Source of the DNA: Cheilinus undulatus
Lineage: Eukaryota; Chordata; Actinopteri; Labriformes; Labridae
DNA: 64,000 nucleotides
NCBI RefSeq assembly: GCF_018320785.1
Contig: NC_054882.1
Coordinates: 28,524,719-28,588,718 of the forward strand
Direction: 5' to 3'
Shown here one piece after another: positions 1-11,703 of the stretch; the stretch's first letter is position 1, and the number at the start of each line of letters is the position of its first letter. The translations under genes and the position numbers were made by a program. The notes beneath the pieces were generated by a model. It made no database searches. It saw only the letters and a program-made list of their open reading frames with translations, and was not told the DNA's origin.

Positions 1-160
1 CCAGTGCCTCCTGCCCTGATCACCGCAGCCAGCTCCAGCACACTCTCACTATCCCTTGGACTCCTGAGATCCCCCCTCCCTTGTCACTTACCTGCACAAT
101 AAATCTGTTAAATCTGCTCCATCGTCTCCGCATCCTGAGTCCTACCATTACACCCACACA
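1..160 (+). repeat. Possible retroelement 3' end (LTR-like tail)
   Basis: A GC-richer, C-rich stretch with an AATAAA signal near 100-105, followed about 50 bases later by a CCTGAGTCCTACCATTACA-type run. This looks like the polyadenylation end of a fish LTR or other retroelement whose body lies left of the window. Recognition is by general appearance only and no partner LTR is visible here. Confidence 0.3.
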
Positions 161-960
161 ACAATTATGGCTTTTTAATCTAATGATTTTTTTTTTTTGT
201 CATAACTATTACATTGTGTCTCATTATTGACTTTTTATCTTAATTGTTGCTTTTTGAATGTTATGAATAAATTTGGGGGCCTTTTTCTTGACTGTTGGGC
301 AGTGTTAAAGTCTTGCAATTATTGTAAAAGGAAAAGGTTGGGAACAAGCAGGATTCGTCTTACTCTTAAGACAAAATACACACGATCATTGCCCTACCCA
401 AAGATTGACTGTCTGTTGTTCTATAACGCTCTATAAATTATTATAAAGTCTTCATAATCTTCTGTCTTATGGCAAAGTTCATTGCTATTTTTAAAAGGGG
501 CTTTGTCTTGTTGCTTTGTGTTTTGTTTTTGTTTGTTTTTTTACCTTATTAGTTTATTTATTTTATTTTTTATTTTTCTCACTTTTTTAAATGTTATGTT
601 TGGGATAATAATGGTCTTGTCCTGTATTTATATTGTTTATTGAAAATTAAAAAATATAAGCAAAAAAAATGTTGCTTTTTAATCTCAAACTGTTGTCTTT
701 TTTATCTAATGATTATGACATTTTGTCTCATATTTGACTTAATCTCATAATTATTCTTTTTTTTCTTAATCACGTCTTTTTGTCTGCTAATTGACCTTTA
801 TCTCATAATTCTGACTTACTATGTCTTAATTTAGTCTTTTTTTTACCACATAATTTGTTTACTTTTATGAAATTGTTCCCAAAATTTAAACATAATGTTT
901 TTTGAATGATTATCTAATATTCATATTCTTTCTTTCATGGGGCAAAAAAACACAAACCAA
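161..960. repeat. Degenerate T-rich tandem repeat (TTTGACTTTT / TCTCATAATT type)
   Basis: About 800 bases without a gene. Much of it, clearest at 660-860, is an irregular succession of units resembling TTGACTTTTTATCTCATAATT, interrupted by T runs. The same motif style recurs at 62230-62650 near the other end of the window. Short open frames here are low-complexity artefacts. Confidence 0.5.
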
Positions 961-973
961 TCACTGGCAGCTA

Positions 974-1189
974 CACACATGGACAAAATTGTTGGTACCC
1001 CTCTGTTAATGAAAGAAAAACCCACAATGGTCACAGAAATAACTTGAATCTGACAAAAGTAATAATAAATAAAAATTCAATGAAAATCAACCAGTGAAAA
1101 TCAGACATTGCTTTTGAATTGTGCTTCAACAGAATTATTTTAAAAAACAAACTCATGAAACAGGCCTGGACAAAAATGATGGTACCCCT
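974..1189 (+). repeat. Left terminal inverted repeat of the Tc1-like element
   Basis: Matches the reverse complement of 2392-2609 over almost its whole length, for example the block around 1010-1160 against 2420-2570. It holds the outer (981-1002) and inner (1168-1189) direct repeats that would be transposase binding sites by analogy with other IR/DR elements. Confidence 0.9.
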
Positions 1190-1354
1190 AGAAAAGATTG
1201 AAAATAATGTGACCATAGGGACATGTTCAACCAAGGTGTGTCCGCTTATTAGCATCACAGCTGTCTACAAACTTGTAATCAGTCAGTCGGCCTGTTTAAA
1301 GGGTGACAAGTAGTCACTGTGCTGTTTTATGACATGGTGTGTACCACACTAAAC

Positions 1355-2386
<1,032 letters not shown>

Positions 2387-2391
2387 ATTAA

Positions 2392-2609
2392 GAGTACCAT
2401 CATTTTTGTCCAGGCCTGTTTCATGAGTTTGTTTTTTAAAATAATTCTGTTGAAGCACAATTCAAAAGCAATGTCTGATTTTCACTGGTTAACTTTTATT
2501 GAATTTTTATTTATTATCACTTTTGTCAGATTCAAGTTATTTCTGTGACCATTGTGGGTTTTTCTTTCATTAACAAAGGGGTACCAACAATTATGTCCAA
2601 TTTTGTGTG
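2392..2609 (-). repeat. Right terminal inverted repeat of the Tc1-like element
   Basis: Reverse-complement partner of 974-1189, beginning six bases after the transposase stop codon. Its inner direct repeat is at 2392-2411 and its outer one at 2577-2598. Confidence 0.9.
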
Positions 2610-2611
2610 TA

Positions 2612-3920
2612 AAGGAGCCAACTCCATTAAGGCCTGCTGTCAGGACAAACTTTCATCTTTGAGTCAGTGGAAAAATGTGTAGATCATGAATTGTGGTGGC
2701 TCTCTTACATAACATAAAAAAACACTATACAAACCACAGGCTGTAGAGGCTGGGGGAAATCATAACCATGCAGAATCTTTCAAAAGTATGGTGCTTTGTC
2801 AACATGGCTCATTTTTGCTGGGTTTGCCCCTTTTCCTTGTCATTAAAGGCATGTCAGCTGTTGGGGGAGGTTTGCTGTGTTTTACCACAGTAGCTGTAGT
2901 TGGCTTTTTTGTTAAATCAGAGACGTTTGGTGTAGTGATGTGTTCTTATGAATGAGCCGGTTCAAAGAGCCAGCTCTTTTAATTTTGATGGTGCAAAATT
3001 AAATTTTAATACCAGGGCTGTCATACAGCTCAGCCAATGAGCAGGTTTCTTCTGACCCACAAGGCATTTTGGGGTGATGAAAATACTTAATTTTTTAAAG
3101 TAAAAAATGCACAGTTGGAGTATAATATCAGATATCTATCTTATGTCAGAACATTGCTGAATTTGGCTAATCTAAAGGAAAAATTGTACCAAATGTAAAG
3201 CTGGCTATTCTTGCTGTGAGCTGATCACTTTAAAGATCCAGAATTCTCATTGCAACTTTGATTTGATGTGCACCACCATGCATAAAACCAAACTCCTGCG
3301 TACATTTGCTTTACATAGTTTCATTATAAATTAAGCTTAAATAAATTAGCTGCTTTTCAAAGTGAAGTTTGATGACATATACTGAACACTTTTTATATCT
3401 GGGGATTTAGTGGCTCAATCACACACTTTTCTTATATCCCCAATAAATTAAATAAAAATAATTTATGTGAATTTTGAGGCAATAGTAAACTACCACCACA
3501 AGATGGTGGTATTTCCCTGCTACATTTTACATATCAAGAGCAGCACAGCCTCAGTTCTTCGTCTTTTTATAACAAGTTTGGTCAGAAATAAAAGCTCAGA
3601 CCTTTTCACATAGACATGTCAAACAGAGAAAAGGAATCAGGAATTAAAGACTCCTCAGCAGCTCGTGATCAGGGAGGCGGGCTAATGATTACGAACATCA
3701 GCAGTATGGCTGCAGTGGTCCTCACACAACCTGTATTCACAAAAACAGATGGTGAACATTTTCAGGACTATTGGATTTTAATTAATACAAAGACATCCAC
3801 AAAAAATCAAATACGAGCTGAATAAATAATCCACCATCTTTCATAGGTTTTACAGATTTACAGCGGAGCTGTTTGACAAGTAAATGGATGCAATGTTTTC
3901 CTTTAGAAAGTACATAAAAA
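2612..3920. other. Intergenic DNA and probable IFI27-like 3' UTR
   Basis: No gene recognised. A short repeat-like motif with GAGCCGGTTCAAAGAGCC at about 2954-2971 resembles a common fish interspersed-repeat end. The right part should contain the 3' UTR of the minus-strand IFI27-like gene; a minus-strand ATTAAA variant poly(A) signal at 3777-3782, about 140 bases after the stop codon, is a plausible end. The 69-codon open frame at 3616-3825 has no recognisable features. Confidence 0.4.
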
Positions 3921-6900
3921 TCAAAGTGATTCATTTTCATCCTCTTCATCTTTATCTTCCTTTTTTGATTTTCCGAATAAGTAGCTTCCCAGCCAGCCCA
4001 CTGCTCCTCCAACACTGCCCACTACAGCAGTGGCAGTTGTTGACAGGCCGGCAGCACCTGCAGCAAGATGACACAGGCTTTACGTTACTGAGCAGCAGGA
4101 ATAAGAAAAACTTTGTTCACAAGTTGAATGCATGACTAGAAACTTTGAACTTTGTTTATTACAGTGCAAGTTTATTTACTTTACATCTTCAGTCATATCT
4201 CTAACACTGAAATGTCACAGACACTGGCTCAGGACTGTCGATGGAAATGTTAAAGATGTATTTATTTTAAAATTAGCCACTGTACAGAAGTGTGTTACAT
4301 TTTTGGTGATTAAAAAAAATCGATATCGAATGCCAAGGTTACAACGGTATTGGAACAGACTGATATTGTTTGATTGCACTGTATCAAAGTCTAATGTAAA
4401 AAAACTCAAGAGCAACATCATCCTCTATATTGTTGTTTCATACCTGACTACGTGAACACACATAAATACACGAGTCTGAGGTCACATGTTTCTGAACCCT
4501 GCTCGACCAAAGAGCCAAATTGTTGAAAAATACATTTGCAAGAGCCTTAATCCAAGGGGTGAAAAGGGGCAAAAAAAAGTGTAAAAGTGGCAATAAAAAT
4601 AAGTTAAAAGTGGCAAAAATGGTCAATAAGTGACAAAAAAAGTTGTAAAAATGGGGGAAAAGCAGCAAAAAAACATAGAAAAATAAATTCTGAAAAGTGA
4701 CTTAAATGGGTAAATATTTGGGAAAAAAGCAGCAAAGAGGAGCAAAAATGGGGGGAAAAAGTGGCATTTAATGATAATAGGTAGATTAAATGGGCAAAAA
4801 ATTGCAAAAGGGAGAAAAATGCAAACAGCAAAAAGCAGGTTTAAGTGGTAAAAACAAAAAATGGCAAGAAGAAGTGGCAAAAATGTGGTAAAAGCAGTAA
4901 ACATTGATTAAAAGTGGCAAGAAAAGGGGAAACTGATTGACAAACTGATTTATGTGACTTGACATGGATATTTTTTAAGGTCAAAGTTTTCTTTTTTAAG
5001 GTTTTCTGTTGGAATACTATTTCAAATTAAGAGATGAAAGAGCCACAAATCATCACAAAAGAGCCACACGTTGAGTATCACTGCTCTATACTTTGATGGA
5101 ATTTACCTGCTGACTGCAGAACAGCCACCATACTTCCTGCTGCCACACCTCCTCCGTTAGCGATCGCAGCAGCTGACATCATTTTAGCAGCGATTGAGCC
5201 GGCAGCTATTCCAGCTGAGGTGAAACCTGCTGCTCCCAGAGCGGCAGGAGCAAGGGCCACAGCACCCACTACACAGGGACAAGAACAGCAGAGGAAACAA
5301 TAGTATGCACAAATAAATGACTTAAAAATAACTTTTTTAATCTATAAGTATTTTGAAATACTGAAATGGTTCTTACGGTTTATTTTAATTTAGACAGTAC
5401 TGACATCTTGCTCCTTCTCCCCCAGACAGCTCCTAAAACCCAGTGAATGGTCCCTCCCCAGTTGTAATTTATTGATGGTATTAACACATATGTGTTGGAT
5501 CAGTAGCAATGGTGCTAGCATCTTGGCTAACAGTTACCTTAATTTGGAGCTGAAAAATGTGTCAAGCTGTTACTAGGTCATCCATTATTGTTGCAGCTTT
5601 TTTCCACATTTTAAAATTTTTTTGGCATTATTTTCCTGTTTGTGCCCCTTTCACCCATTTTTGCCACTTTATTTAAACTGCTTTAATGCCCCTTTTTGCC
5701 ATTTATTGCCACTTTACCCCTTCTCAACATCTTTTTTCAACACCCCCTCCATTTTGCACTAATTTGTCAATTTTTGCTGCTTTTTGCCACGTTTCAACCA
5801 TTTAAAAAAAAAAAACAATTTGTCACTTTTTTGCCACCTTACCCCATTTTTAATCATTTTTCCCCTTTTCTCCATCTCTGCAATTTCTTTCTGCCCTTTA
5901 CTGCAACATTCAATGCAAATGTGCCTTTCTTGTCCATTTTTGTTACTTTTGTTTTACAGGTTTTTTTTTTATTTTTTGCCCCTTTTGGGCCATTTTATGT
6001 CACGGTAACCCACTTCTGCAACATTTCCCCACCTATCTTAGCAGCCTTTTGTAATTTTTTAGCCCATTGCCCCCATTGCCTTTTGCCACTATTTGCCCAT
6101 TTTTAACACTTCTATTGCCACCTTACCCCATTTTCCCCACTTTTTGGCCATCTCTGCAACTTCTTTTTGCCCTTTGATGAGATTTTAATTCATTTATGCA
6201 TTTTTTTTTGCCTTCTTAACCATTTTTTCCCTCTTTTTTAGCTTTGTTTGGGTCTCTTTTCACAATGATTATATTAGTTACCAAAAAAGTACGATGGACT
6301 ATGAAGTCTCAGAAAGCTCTCCCCTTTATTTCCTCCTCATGGTCGCCTTCTCCACTCTCCTTTGTTGGCCTTCTGTTGTGACACAGCACTGCAGTCTTAT
6401 GTCCTCATATGGGCAAAAGGGCGTTTCGCTATGTTAATTAGGAGAAACGCGCACATGCTCCTAATTTAGGAGTACCTGTAATTTATCAACTTGAGAGCAC
6501 AGGTGAAAACTCAGCAGTTTAAGAACGAGTCATAAATCCCACCTAGGTTTATCTTATAGACTCTTAAGAATAACTTTAGGCTGTGTTTACACACAGGGGG
6601 AACTACAGCTAGAATGTTGTGTTAAATTACTTTGATAGAAGTGAGATTACTGATCTATAAATGTACTCACGTAAAAACATAGCCTATTTAACTCTAAGCC
6701 TGATAAGGTTAAATAGTTACGTTTTTTGTGCAATGACACAACAATAAATGGAGTTACTCCCTTCATATTCTACTGACCATCGTGTATTAACAATAACTTA
6801 GAAAAAAAAAAAGTCTAGGCTTTAAAGACTGACCTGCTCCCGCTCCAACGGCGATAATTGTTCCTGAAAAACAGCATGTGACATGAAATTAACCCAACAG

Positions 6901-7015
6901 GCCTAACAAAAGACTTTGTTAGTTTTATTCAGTAGTTAAATCACATTTCCAAATGAAAACTATTCTCTTGAAAACCAGTGAAATAAAATAAACAATGAGA
7001 CCTACTGGGGTTCAT
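3921..7015 (-). CDS. Interferon alpha-inducible protein 27-like (ISG12 family)
   Basis: Four coding exons on the minus strand: 7015-7006, 6863-6834, 5268-5107 and 4057-3921, giving about 112 residues. Junction phases agree (1/1/1) and every intron has GT-AG ends. The product is a small, extremely Gly/Ala-rich hydrophobic protein: a short N-terminus (MNP...), two hydrophobic stretches typical of the ISG12 domain ([32 protein letters not shown]; then [18 protein letters not shown]), and an acidic-basic tail ([16 protein letters not shown]). Family members are interferon-induced membrane proteins of mitochondria, ER or nuclear envelope linked to apoptosis and antiviral responses; location and role here are inferred. 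The first exon is only 10 coding bases and its donor (CCCA/gtaggt) is weaker, so the exact N-terminus is the least certain part. An interferon-response-like motif lies upstream, and a copia retrotransposon begins 292 bp before the start codon. Introns 1 and 3 are short or repeat-filled. Confidence 0.88.
4480..5090. repeat. Degenerate A-rich array (GTGGCAAAAATGG units) inside IFI27-like intron 3
   Basis: About 450 bases (4560-4930) of irregular repeats around AAAAGTGGCAAAAATGG, flanked by GAGCCA-containing sequence and ending with TTGAGTATCACTGCTCTATA at 5073-5092. It is the reverse-complement type of the blocks at 5570-6240 and 12540-13140. The 13155-13174 flank has nearly the same TTGAGTA-CTGCTCTATA end, so these appear to belong to one interspersed family. 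The several 75-93-codon open frames within it are compositional artefacts. Confidence 0.65.
5570..6250. repeat. Degenerate T-rich array (TTTTTGCCACTTT units) inside IFI27-like intron 2
   Basis: Irregular tandem units around CCATTTTTGCCACTTTTACC. Composition gives long spurious open frames (for example 5696-6106, Phe/Leu/Pro-rich), which should not be annotated as genes. It is the opposite orientation of the 4560-4930 block in the next intron, so the IFI27-like transcript would contain complementary sequence within its introns. Confidence 0.65.
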
Positions 7016-7101
7016 TTAGCAGTCCGAAGAGCCCTTACTACTTTGCTGTTGTACCACCGAGAGAGTGACGCTGAGACGCTGAGATCTCTGCTCTTCCTAC
7101 A

Positions 7102-7112
7102 GAAACGAAACT
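7102..7112 (+). promoter_or_regulatory. IRF/ISRE-like element upstream of the IFI27-like gene
   Basis: The bases GAAACGAAACT form an AANNGAAA IRF core with the GAAACT end of an interferon-stimulated response element; it departs from a full GAAANNGAAACT consensus at two positions. It lies about 90 bases upstream of the proposed start codon, where an inducible promoter site would be expected. Such sites act in either orientation. The function is inferred from motif and context. Confidence 0.5.
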
Positions 7113-7307
7113 AAAGCACAAACAGGAGATGGCGTCAGAGAGACGTTTCTTAAAGCAGAATACGGTGGCCTGGAGGGCTCAAAATACTGCAGCTACAACC
7201 AAATGGGCTTTATAATCGCAGTATGAAGGAAAGCAATACATTATCAAGGCAAGTCAATCTGCCAGAGAAAAAATATCTTGTGTCTTTGCTAATCTGTCTT
7301 CACCGGG

Positions 7308-7622
7308 TGTTAAGTTTTGTGTCCTCATCCACCGATTGTTTATTTAACATTTATTTTAGTAAGCACTATGAGAGACATACGTTCAGTTTTATTTTGAAAG
7401 GTATATTACTTCCTGTCGTAATGTTTTTGTTTTACGTCACTTTACGTATTCTTTCCGCTGAGTTGAGTAGCGGGAAAATGATTACTCCGTTGTTTTGTTT
7501 CCCATAGCCACTGAAGGAAGTATGTACCGGTGACTATGATGAAGATGGAGAATAAAGTTACATGTGAAGATATAACGAGTCGTCTTTAAATGACAATGGC
7601 TGATGAAGCAGCAAACGTAACA
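7308..7622 (+). repeat. 5' LTR of the copia element
   Basis: 315 bp, TG...CA ends. Contains an AATAAA signal at 7551-7556 and a CRE-like TTACGTCA at 7432-7439. The gag-pol start codon at 7590 lies inside it, 33 bases before its end. Confidence 0.95.
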
Positions 7623-10600
7623 GGTTATGGGCCCAGGCGTGACACGGGAGGAAAATGGCAACGCCTGGTGTTCGACGGCGACGAAAACAACTACGAACTT
7701 TGGGAGGTAAAGTTCCTCGGCTATTTGAGAACATTAGGATTAAAAGACATTATAACATCCACCGATGAACCAGACCGAGAGAAGAATGCAGAGAGCTACG
7801 CAGAGCTCATTCAATTCCTTGACGACAAAAGCCTGTCGTTGGTGATGAGAGACGCGGCAGATGACGGCAGAGGAGCCTTGAAAATATTACGAGATCACTA
7901 TGCCAGCAAGGGTAAGCCCAGAATTATTGCCCTGTACACTGAACTGACATCTTTGAAAAAGGGACAGAATGAAACAGTAACAGACTATGTCATTCGAGCT
8001 GAAAAAGCAGTGACTTCGTTGAGAAATGCAGGGGAAACAATCGGTGATGGACTAATAATAGCTATGATTCTGAAGGGCCTTCCAGAATCATACAAGCCTT
8101 TTGCAGTCCATACAACACAGAGCAGTGGAGAGTTAACATTCACACAGTTCAAAAGCAATTTACGGAGCTATGAAGAGACAGAGAAATTCGACAACAAACC
8201 TAAGTGTGACAATGTAATGAAAGTGGACATGTCATCTGTAACCTGTTACGGATGTGGACAACGCGGGCACATTGCACGAGATTGTCATCAAAAGGGAGTG
8301 CCAAAATGGTGCAGCTATCACAGAAGCTCAACACACAGCGACGAGACATGCAGGAGAAAGAACAAAAATAAAGATGATGCAAAACAAATGGCAGACAGAA
8401 AAGAGAACAATGAAGGAGAACGAACCTATGTGTTCAAAGTGAGTCAAAAATTCCTACCCGATAACATCAAAGAAAAAGGACTGATGGTGGATTGTGGAGC
8501 TACATCACACATCATAACAGAGAAAGACAAGTTCACAAAATTTGATGAGTCCTTCGACCCGAGGAAACACTTTATGGAATTAGCTGATGGATCCAGAGCA
8601 AACAATGTGGCATTGAAACGTGGCGACGCACAGGTGTACCTGCAGGATAATAAAGGAGAACTGATTAAGGTTATTCTGAAGAAGGCCTTATTCATACCAA
8701 CATACCCTCAGGATATATTCTCTGTCAAAGCTGCCACAACTGACAGTGCCAAAGTAGTCTTCAAAAAGGGACAAAATGAACTCATAACAAAAGACGGGAC
8801 AATCTTCCACATCGAGGAATACGAAAGACTGTATTATCTGAAAACGGTAAATAATCACTCACTATGTGATGACACAGTCAACAGTATGGTGTTCAATGAT
8901 AATGCAAACTTAACTTGTGATGTCAAAACATGGCATGAGATTATGGGGCATTGCAATGTAGATGATGTGCTTAAACTACCAAATGTAGTAGAAGGTATGA
9001 AAATCACAGGTAATGCTAAAATAGACTGTAGTGTTTGCACAGAAGGAAAATTCACTAACAGCAGAAACAGAAAACCTGATGCCAAAGCTAAAGCACCTTT
9101 GGAACTGGTGCATACTGACTTAGCAGGTCCCATAGATCCAGCTAGCCAAGAAGGGCACAAATATGCCATTGTGTTCACAGATGACTTTTCAGGAGCAGTG
9201 TCTGTTTATTTCCTCAAAAACAAGAGTGACACAACTTTAGCAACAGAAAAATTTCTAGCTGACAGTGCACCGTATGGAAATGTAAAATGCATCAGATCAG
9301 ACAATGGAACTGAGTTCATGAGTAGTGCCTTCCAATCTCTCTTAAGAGAGAAGGGTATAAGACATGAGACTTCATCACCATACTCTCCACACCAAAATGG
9401 GACAGCAGAAAGGCAGTGGAGAACCCTTTTTGAAATGGGAAGGTGTATGTTAATAGAAAAGGGGTTACCGAAGATGTTGTGGCCTTATGCTGTTCAACAT
9501 GCAGCTCACATTCGAAACAGATGTTATAATGACAGAGCCAATAGTACCCCATACTGCATGATGACAGAGAGAAAACCAAATCTCTCAAAAATGTGGGTAT
9601 TTGGATCAGACTGTTACGCATATAAACATGACCAAAAGAAGCTAGATCCCAGATGTGAGAAGGGAATATTCATGGGATTTAGTAAAAACAGTCCAGCATA
9701 TTTGGTTTACAACCCACAAACAGGAAAGGTATCAAAACACAGACTGATAAAATTTATCAAAAAGAACTGTGTTGAACAACAGACACAAACTGACGAGTGT
9801 GACTCAGATATCCAGGCAGTGGAAAACAGAAAACCAGAAAGTGAAAACCATGATGATGTGCCACAGGACACAGAAAATACAGAAAGTCAGGTCAGACATG
9901 AAAATGTGGATAGGGCAGAAACAGATGACACAGCCGTTTCAGAAGGGCGAGAGAATGCGGAGGAGTACAAAAAGGATAGTGAAAGCCAGGGCTATCCAAA
10001 GAGAGAAAGAAAAGCCCCCAAATATTTGGAAGATTATACCTCAAACTGTAGAGATGATAATCTAACTCACCTGAGTATTGACTACTGTTACAGGGCAGTA
10101 TGTGGAGTTCCACAGACCTATAGTGAAGCCATGAAATCACCAGAAGCGTGTGAGTGGAAACATGCTATGGAAGATGAGATCAAATCACTCAAAGAGAATG
10201 ACACGTTTGAACTTACAACAGTACCAAAAGGCAGAAACACAGTAGGAGGAAAGTGGGTTTATGCCTTCAAAGAAAACACAGAAAATGGAAAAGTCCTTAA
10301 AGCTAGGTATGTAGCAAAAGGATACAACCAGACAGAGGGAATAGACTATCATGAATCATTTGCTCCCACAGCAAACATTACCTGTGTTCGAGCTCTGATG
10401 CAAATAGCTGTCCAAAATGATCTCATCATACATCAGATGGATGTTAAAACAGCTTATTTACATGCCCCAATACAGGAAGAGATCTTCTTAGAACAACCAG
10501 AAGGTTTTGAAGTAAAATCCAACACTGGAGAAAAACTAGTGTATAAACTAAAGAAATCTCTTTACGGCCTGAAACAATCTGGGAGAAATTGGTATAAACT

Positions 10601-11579
10601 CTTAAGTGATTACCTAGAGAAAAATGATTTTGTGAGAAATCCATCCGATCACTGCGTGTACAGACACCAGACAGAAACTGATACTATCATTGTCATTATA
10701 TGGGTGGATGACCTGATCATAGCAGCCAGCAATGTTGACCTGTTAAACAGATTCAAAAGTGCTATGAAATGTAAGTTCAACATGAAGGACTTAGGGGAAA
10801 TATCATGTTTCCTAGGCATACAGTTTAAACAAAAGGAAGGAGAAATCAAAATGAGCCAGAGAAAATATATTGAAAAAATGCTGGAAAGATTTGGGATGTC
10901 ACATTGCAAACCCAGATCCACACCTAGTGAACAAAAACAGGAAACCCCCATAAATGATGAGGATATCACCAGTGATATTATTAATCCTCGTGAGTATCGT
11001 GAGGTTGTAGGTAGTCTGATTTATGCCATGACTTTTACTAGACCAGATATTAGTTGGGTAGTTAGCAAACTATCACAAACACTAGCCAAACCAAAAGCAG
11101 ATAACTTGGTGGCAGCTAAACATGTGTTAAGGTACCTTAAAGGAACCATGGACTATGAACTGTGCTTTAAGAAAAGTGAAGAGGATCTGAGTCTGATAGC
11201 ATTCAGCGATTCAGACTGGGCATCGTCTGTGGATGACAGACGCAGCACAACAGGTTATTGTTTCAGCCTTACAGAGCAAGGACCAGCAATTTCATGGAAA
11301 TCAAAGAAACAGCCCACAGTAGCTCTGTCAACTTGTGAAGCTGAATACATTGGACTGACTGCAACTACACAAGAAAGCATGTACTTAACGCAAATGCTTA
11401 ATGGTATGGACAATAAAATGTACATCTGTACTAAGATTCACGGTGATAATCAAGGAGCCATTGCATTGAGCAAGAATCCTGTGAATAGACAGAGATCTAA
11501 ACACATTGATGTGAAGTACCACTTCATTCGTGAAGCAATACAAAAAGGGAAAATAGATATTGTTCATCTGAAAACATGA
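7590..11579 (+). CDS. Copia Gag-Pol polyprotein, C-terminally frameshifted
   Basis: A single 1329-codon frame. Visible in order: a Gag region with a CCHC zinc knuckle (C219, C222, H227, C232); aspartic protease motif VDCGATSH with D301; integrase zinc-binding H449/H454 and C480/C483; integrase core D510, D571, E607 (35 residues between the last two); reverse transcriptase with Asp951 in QMDVKTAYLH and WVDD with D1040/D1041; RNase H with D1207, E1252 and D1286. All catalytic residues expected for the family are present. The start at 7590 lies inside the 5' LTR; a second in-frame ATG is at 7596. The frame stops at 11577-11579 just before the usual copia C-terminal block, and the block (TADILTKP, ending in a stop near 11651) continues in another frame from about 11573, so a small frameshifting indel has removed roughly 25 residues. 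No frameshift separates Gag from Pol. Confidence 0.95.
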   Translation: MTMADEAANVTGYGPRRDTGGKWQRLVFDGDENNYELWEVKFLGYLRTLGLKDIITSTDEPDREKNAESYAELIQFLDDKSLSLVMRDAADDGRGALKILRDHYASKGKPRIIALYTELTSLKKGQNETVTDYVIRAEKAVTSLRNAGETIGDGLIIAMILKGLPESYKPFAVHTTQSSGELTFTQFKSNLRSYEETEKFDNKPKCDNVMKVDMSSVTCYGCGQRGHIARDCHQKGVPKWCSYHRSSTHSDETCRRKNKNKDDAKQMADRKENNEGERTYVFKVSQKFLPDNIKEKGLMVDCGATSHIITEKDKFTKFDESFDPRKHFMELADGSRANNVALKRGDAQVYLQDNKGELIKVILKKALFIPTYPQDIFSVKAATTDSAKVVFKKGQNELITKDGTIFHIEEYERLYYLKTVNNHSLCDDTVNSMVFNDNANLTCDVKTWHEIMGHCNVDDVLKLPNVVEGMKITGNAKIDCSVCTEGKFTNSRNRKPDAKAKAPLELVHTDLAGPIDPASQEGHKYAIVFTDDFSGAVSVYFLKNKSDTTLATEKFLADSAPYGNVKCIRSDNGTEFMSSAFQSLLREKGIRHETSSPYSPHQNGTAERQWRTLFEMGRCMLIEKGLPKMLWPYAVQHAAHIRNRCYNDRANSTPYCMMTERKPNLSKMWVFGSDCYAYKHDQKKLDPRCEKGIFMGFSKNSPAYLVYNPQTGKVSKHRLIKFIKKNCVEQQTQTDECDSDIQAVENRKPESENHDDVPQDTENTESQVRHENVDRAETDDTAVSEGRENAEEYKKDSESQGYPKRERKAPKYLEDYTSNCRDDNLTHLSIDYCYRAVCGVPQTYSEAMKSPEACEWKHAMEDEIKSLKENDTFELTTVPKGRNTVGGKWVYAFKENTENGKVLKARYVAKGYNQTEGIDYHESFAPTANITCVRALMQIAVQNDLIIHQMDVKTAYLHAPIQEEIFLEQPEGFEVKSNTGEKLVYKLKKSLYGLKQSGRNWYKLLSDYLEKNDFVRNPSDHCVYRHQTETDTIIVIIWVDDLIIAASNVDLLNRFKSAMKCKFNMKDLGEISCFLGIQFKQKEGEIKMSQRKYIEKMLERFGMSHCKPRSTPSEQKQETPINDEDITSDIINPREYREVVGSLIYAMTFTRPDISWVVSKLSQTLAKPKADNLVAAKHVLRYLKGTMDYELCFKKSEEDLSLIAFSDSDWASSVDDRRSTTGYCFSLTEQGPAISWKSKKQPTVALSTCEAEYIGLTATTQESMYLTQMLNGMDNKMYICTKIHGDNQGAIALSKNPVNRQRSKHIDVKYHFIREAIQKGKIDIVHLKT
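7623..7636 (+). other. Primer-binding site, internal tRNA-iMet (half-tRNA) type
   Basis: GGTTATGGGCCCAG starts immediately after the 5' LTR and is exactly complementary to the anticodon stem-loop region (CTGGGCCCATAACC) of vertebrate initiator tRNA-Met. This is the priming arrangement known for Drosophila copia, using an internal tRNA segment rather than the CCA end. It is also translated as part of the gag-pol frame. Confidence 0.85.
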
Positions 11580-11688
11580 CTGCAGACATCCTAACTAAAC
11601 CTGTAACAAAAGCAAGACTAATTAAGTTCAAGAAATGGTTCTTTGGAAGCTAAGAGCATGATATTGGAGCATTTTGATTAGTGATGAT

Positions 11689-11703
11689 GAGAACAAGGGG
11701 GGG
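11689..11703 (+). other. Polypurine tract of the copia element
   Basis: A purine-rich stretch ending in AAGGGGGGG abuts the 3' LTR at 11704, the expected site for plus-strand DNA priming. Confidence 0.85.

Noticed and set aside
4438-4904. Several overlapping 75-93-codon minus-strand open frames rich in Phe, Leu and Pro
   Set aside because: They lie in a degenerate A-rich array; composition alone keeps the frames open in more than one phase.
5696-6106. 136-codon plus-strand frame
   Set aside because: Low-complexity product of the TTTTTGCCACTTT array, inside an intron on the opposite strand from the real gene.
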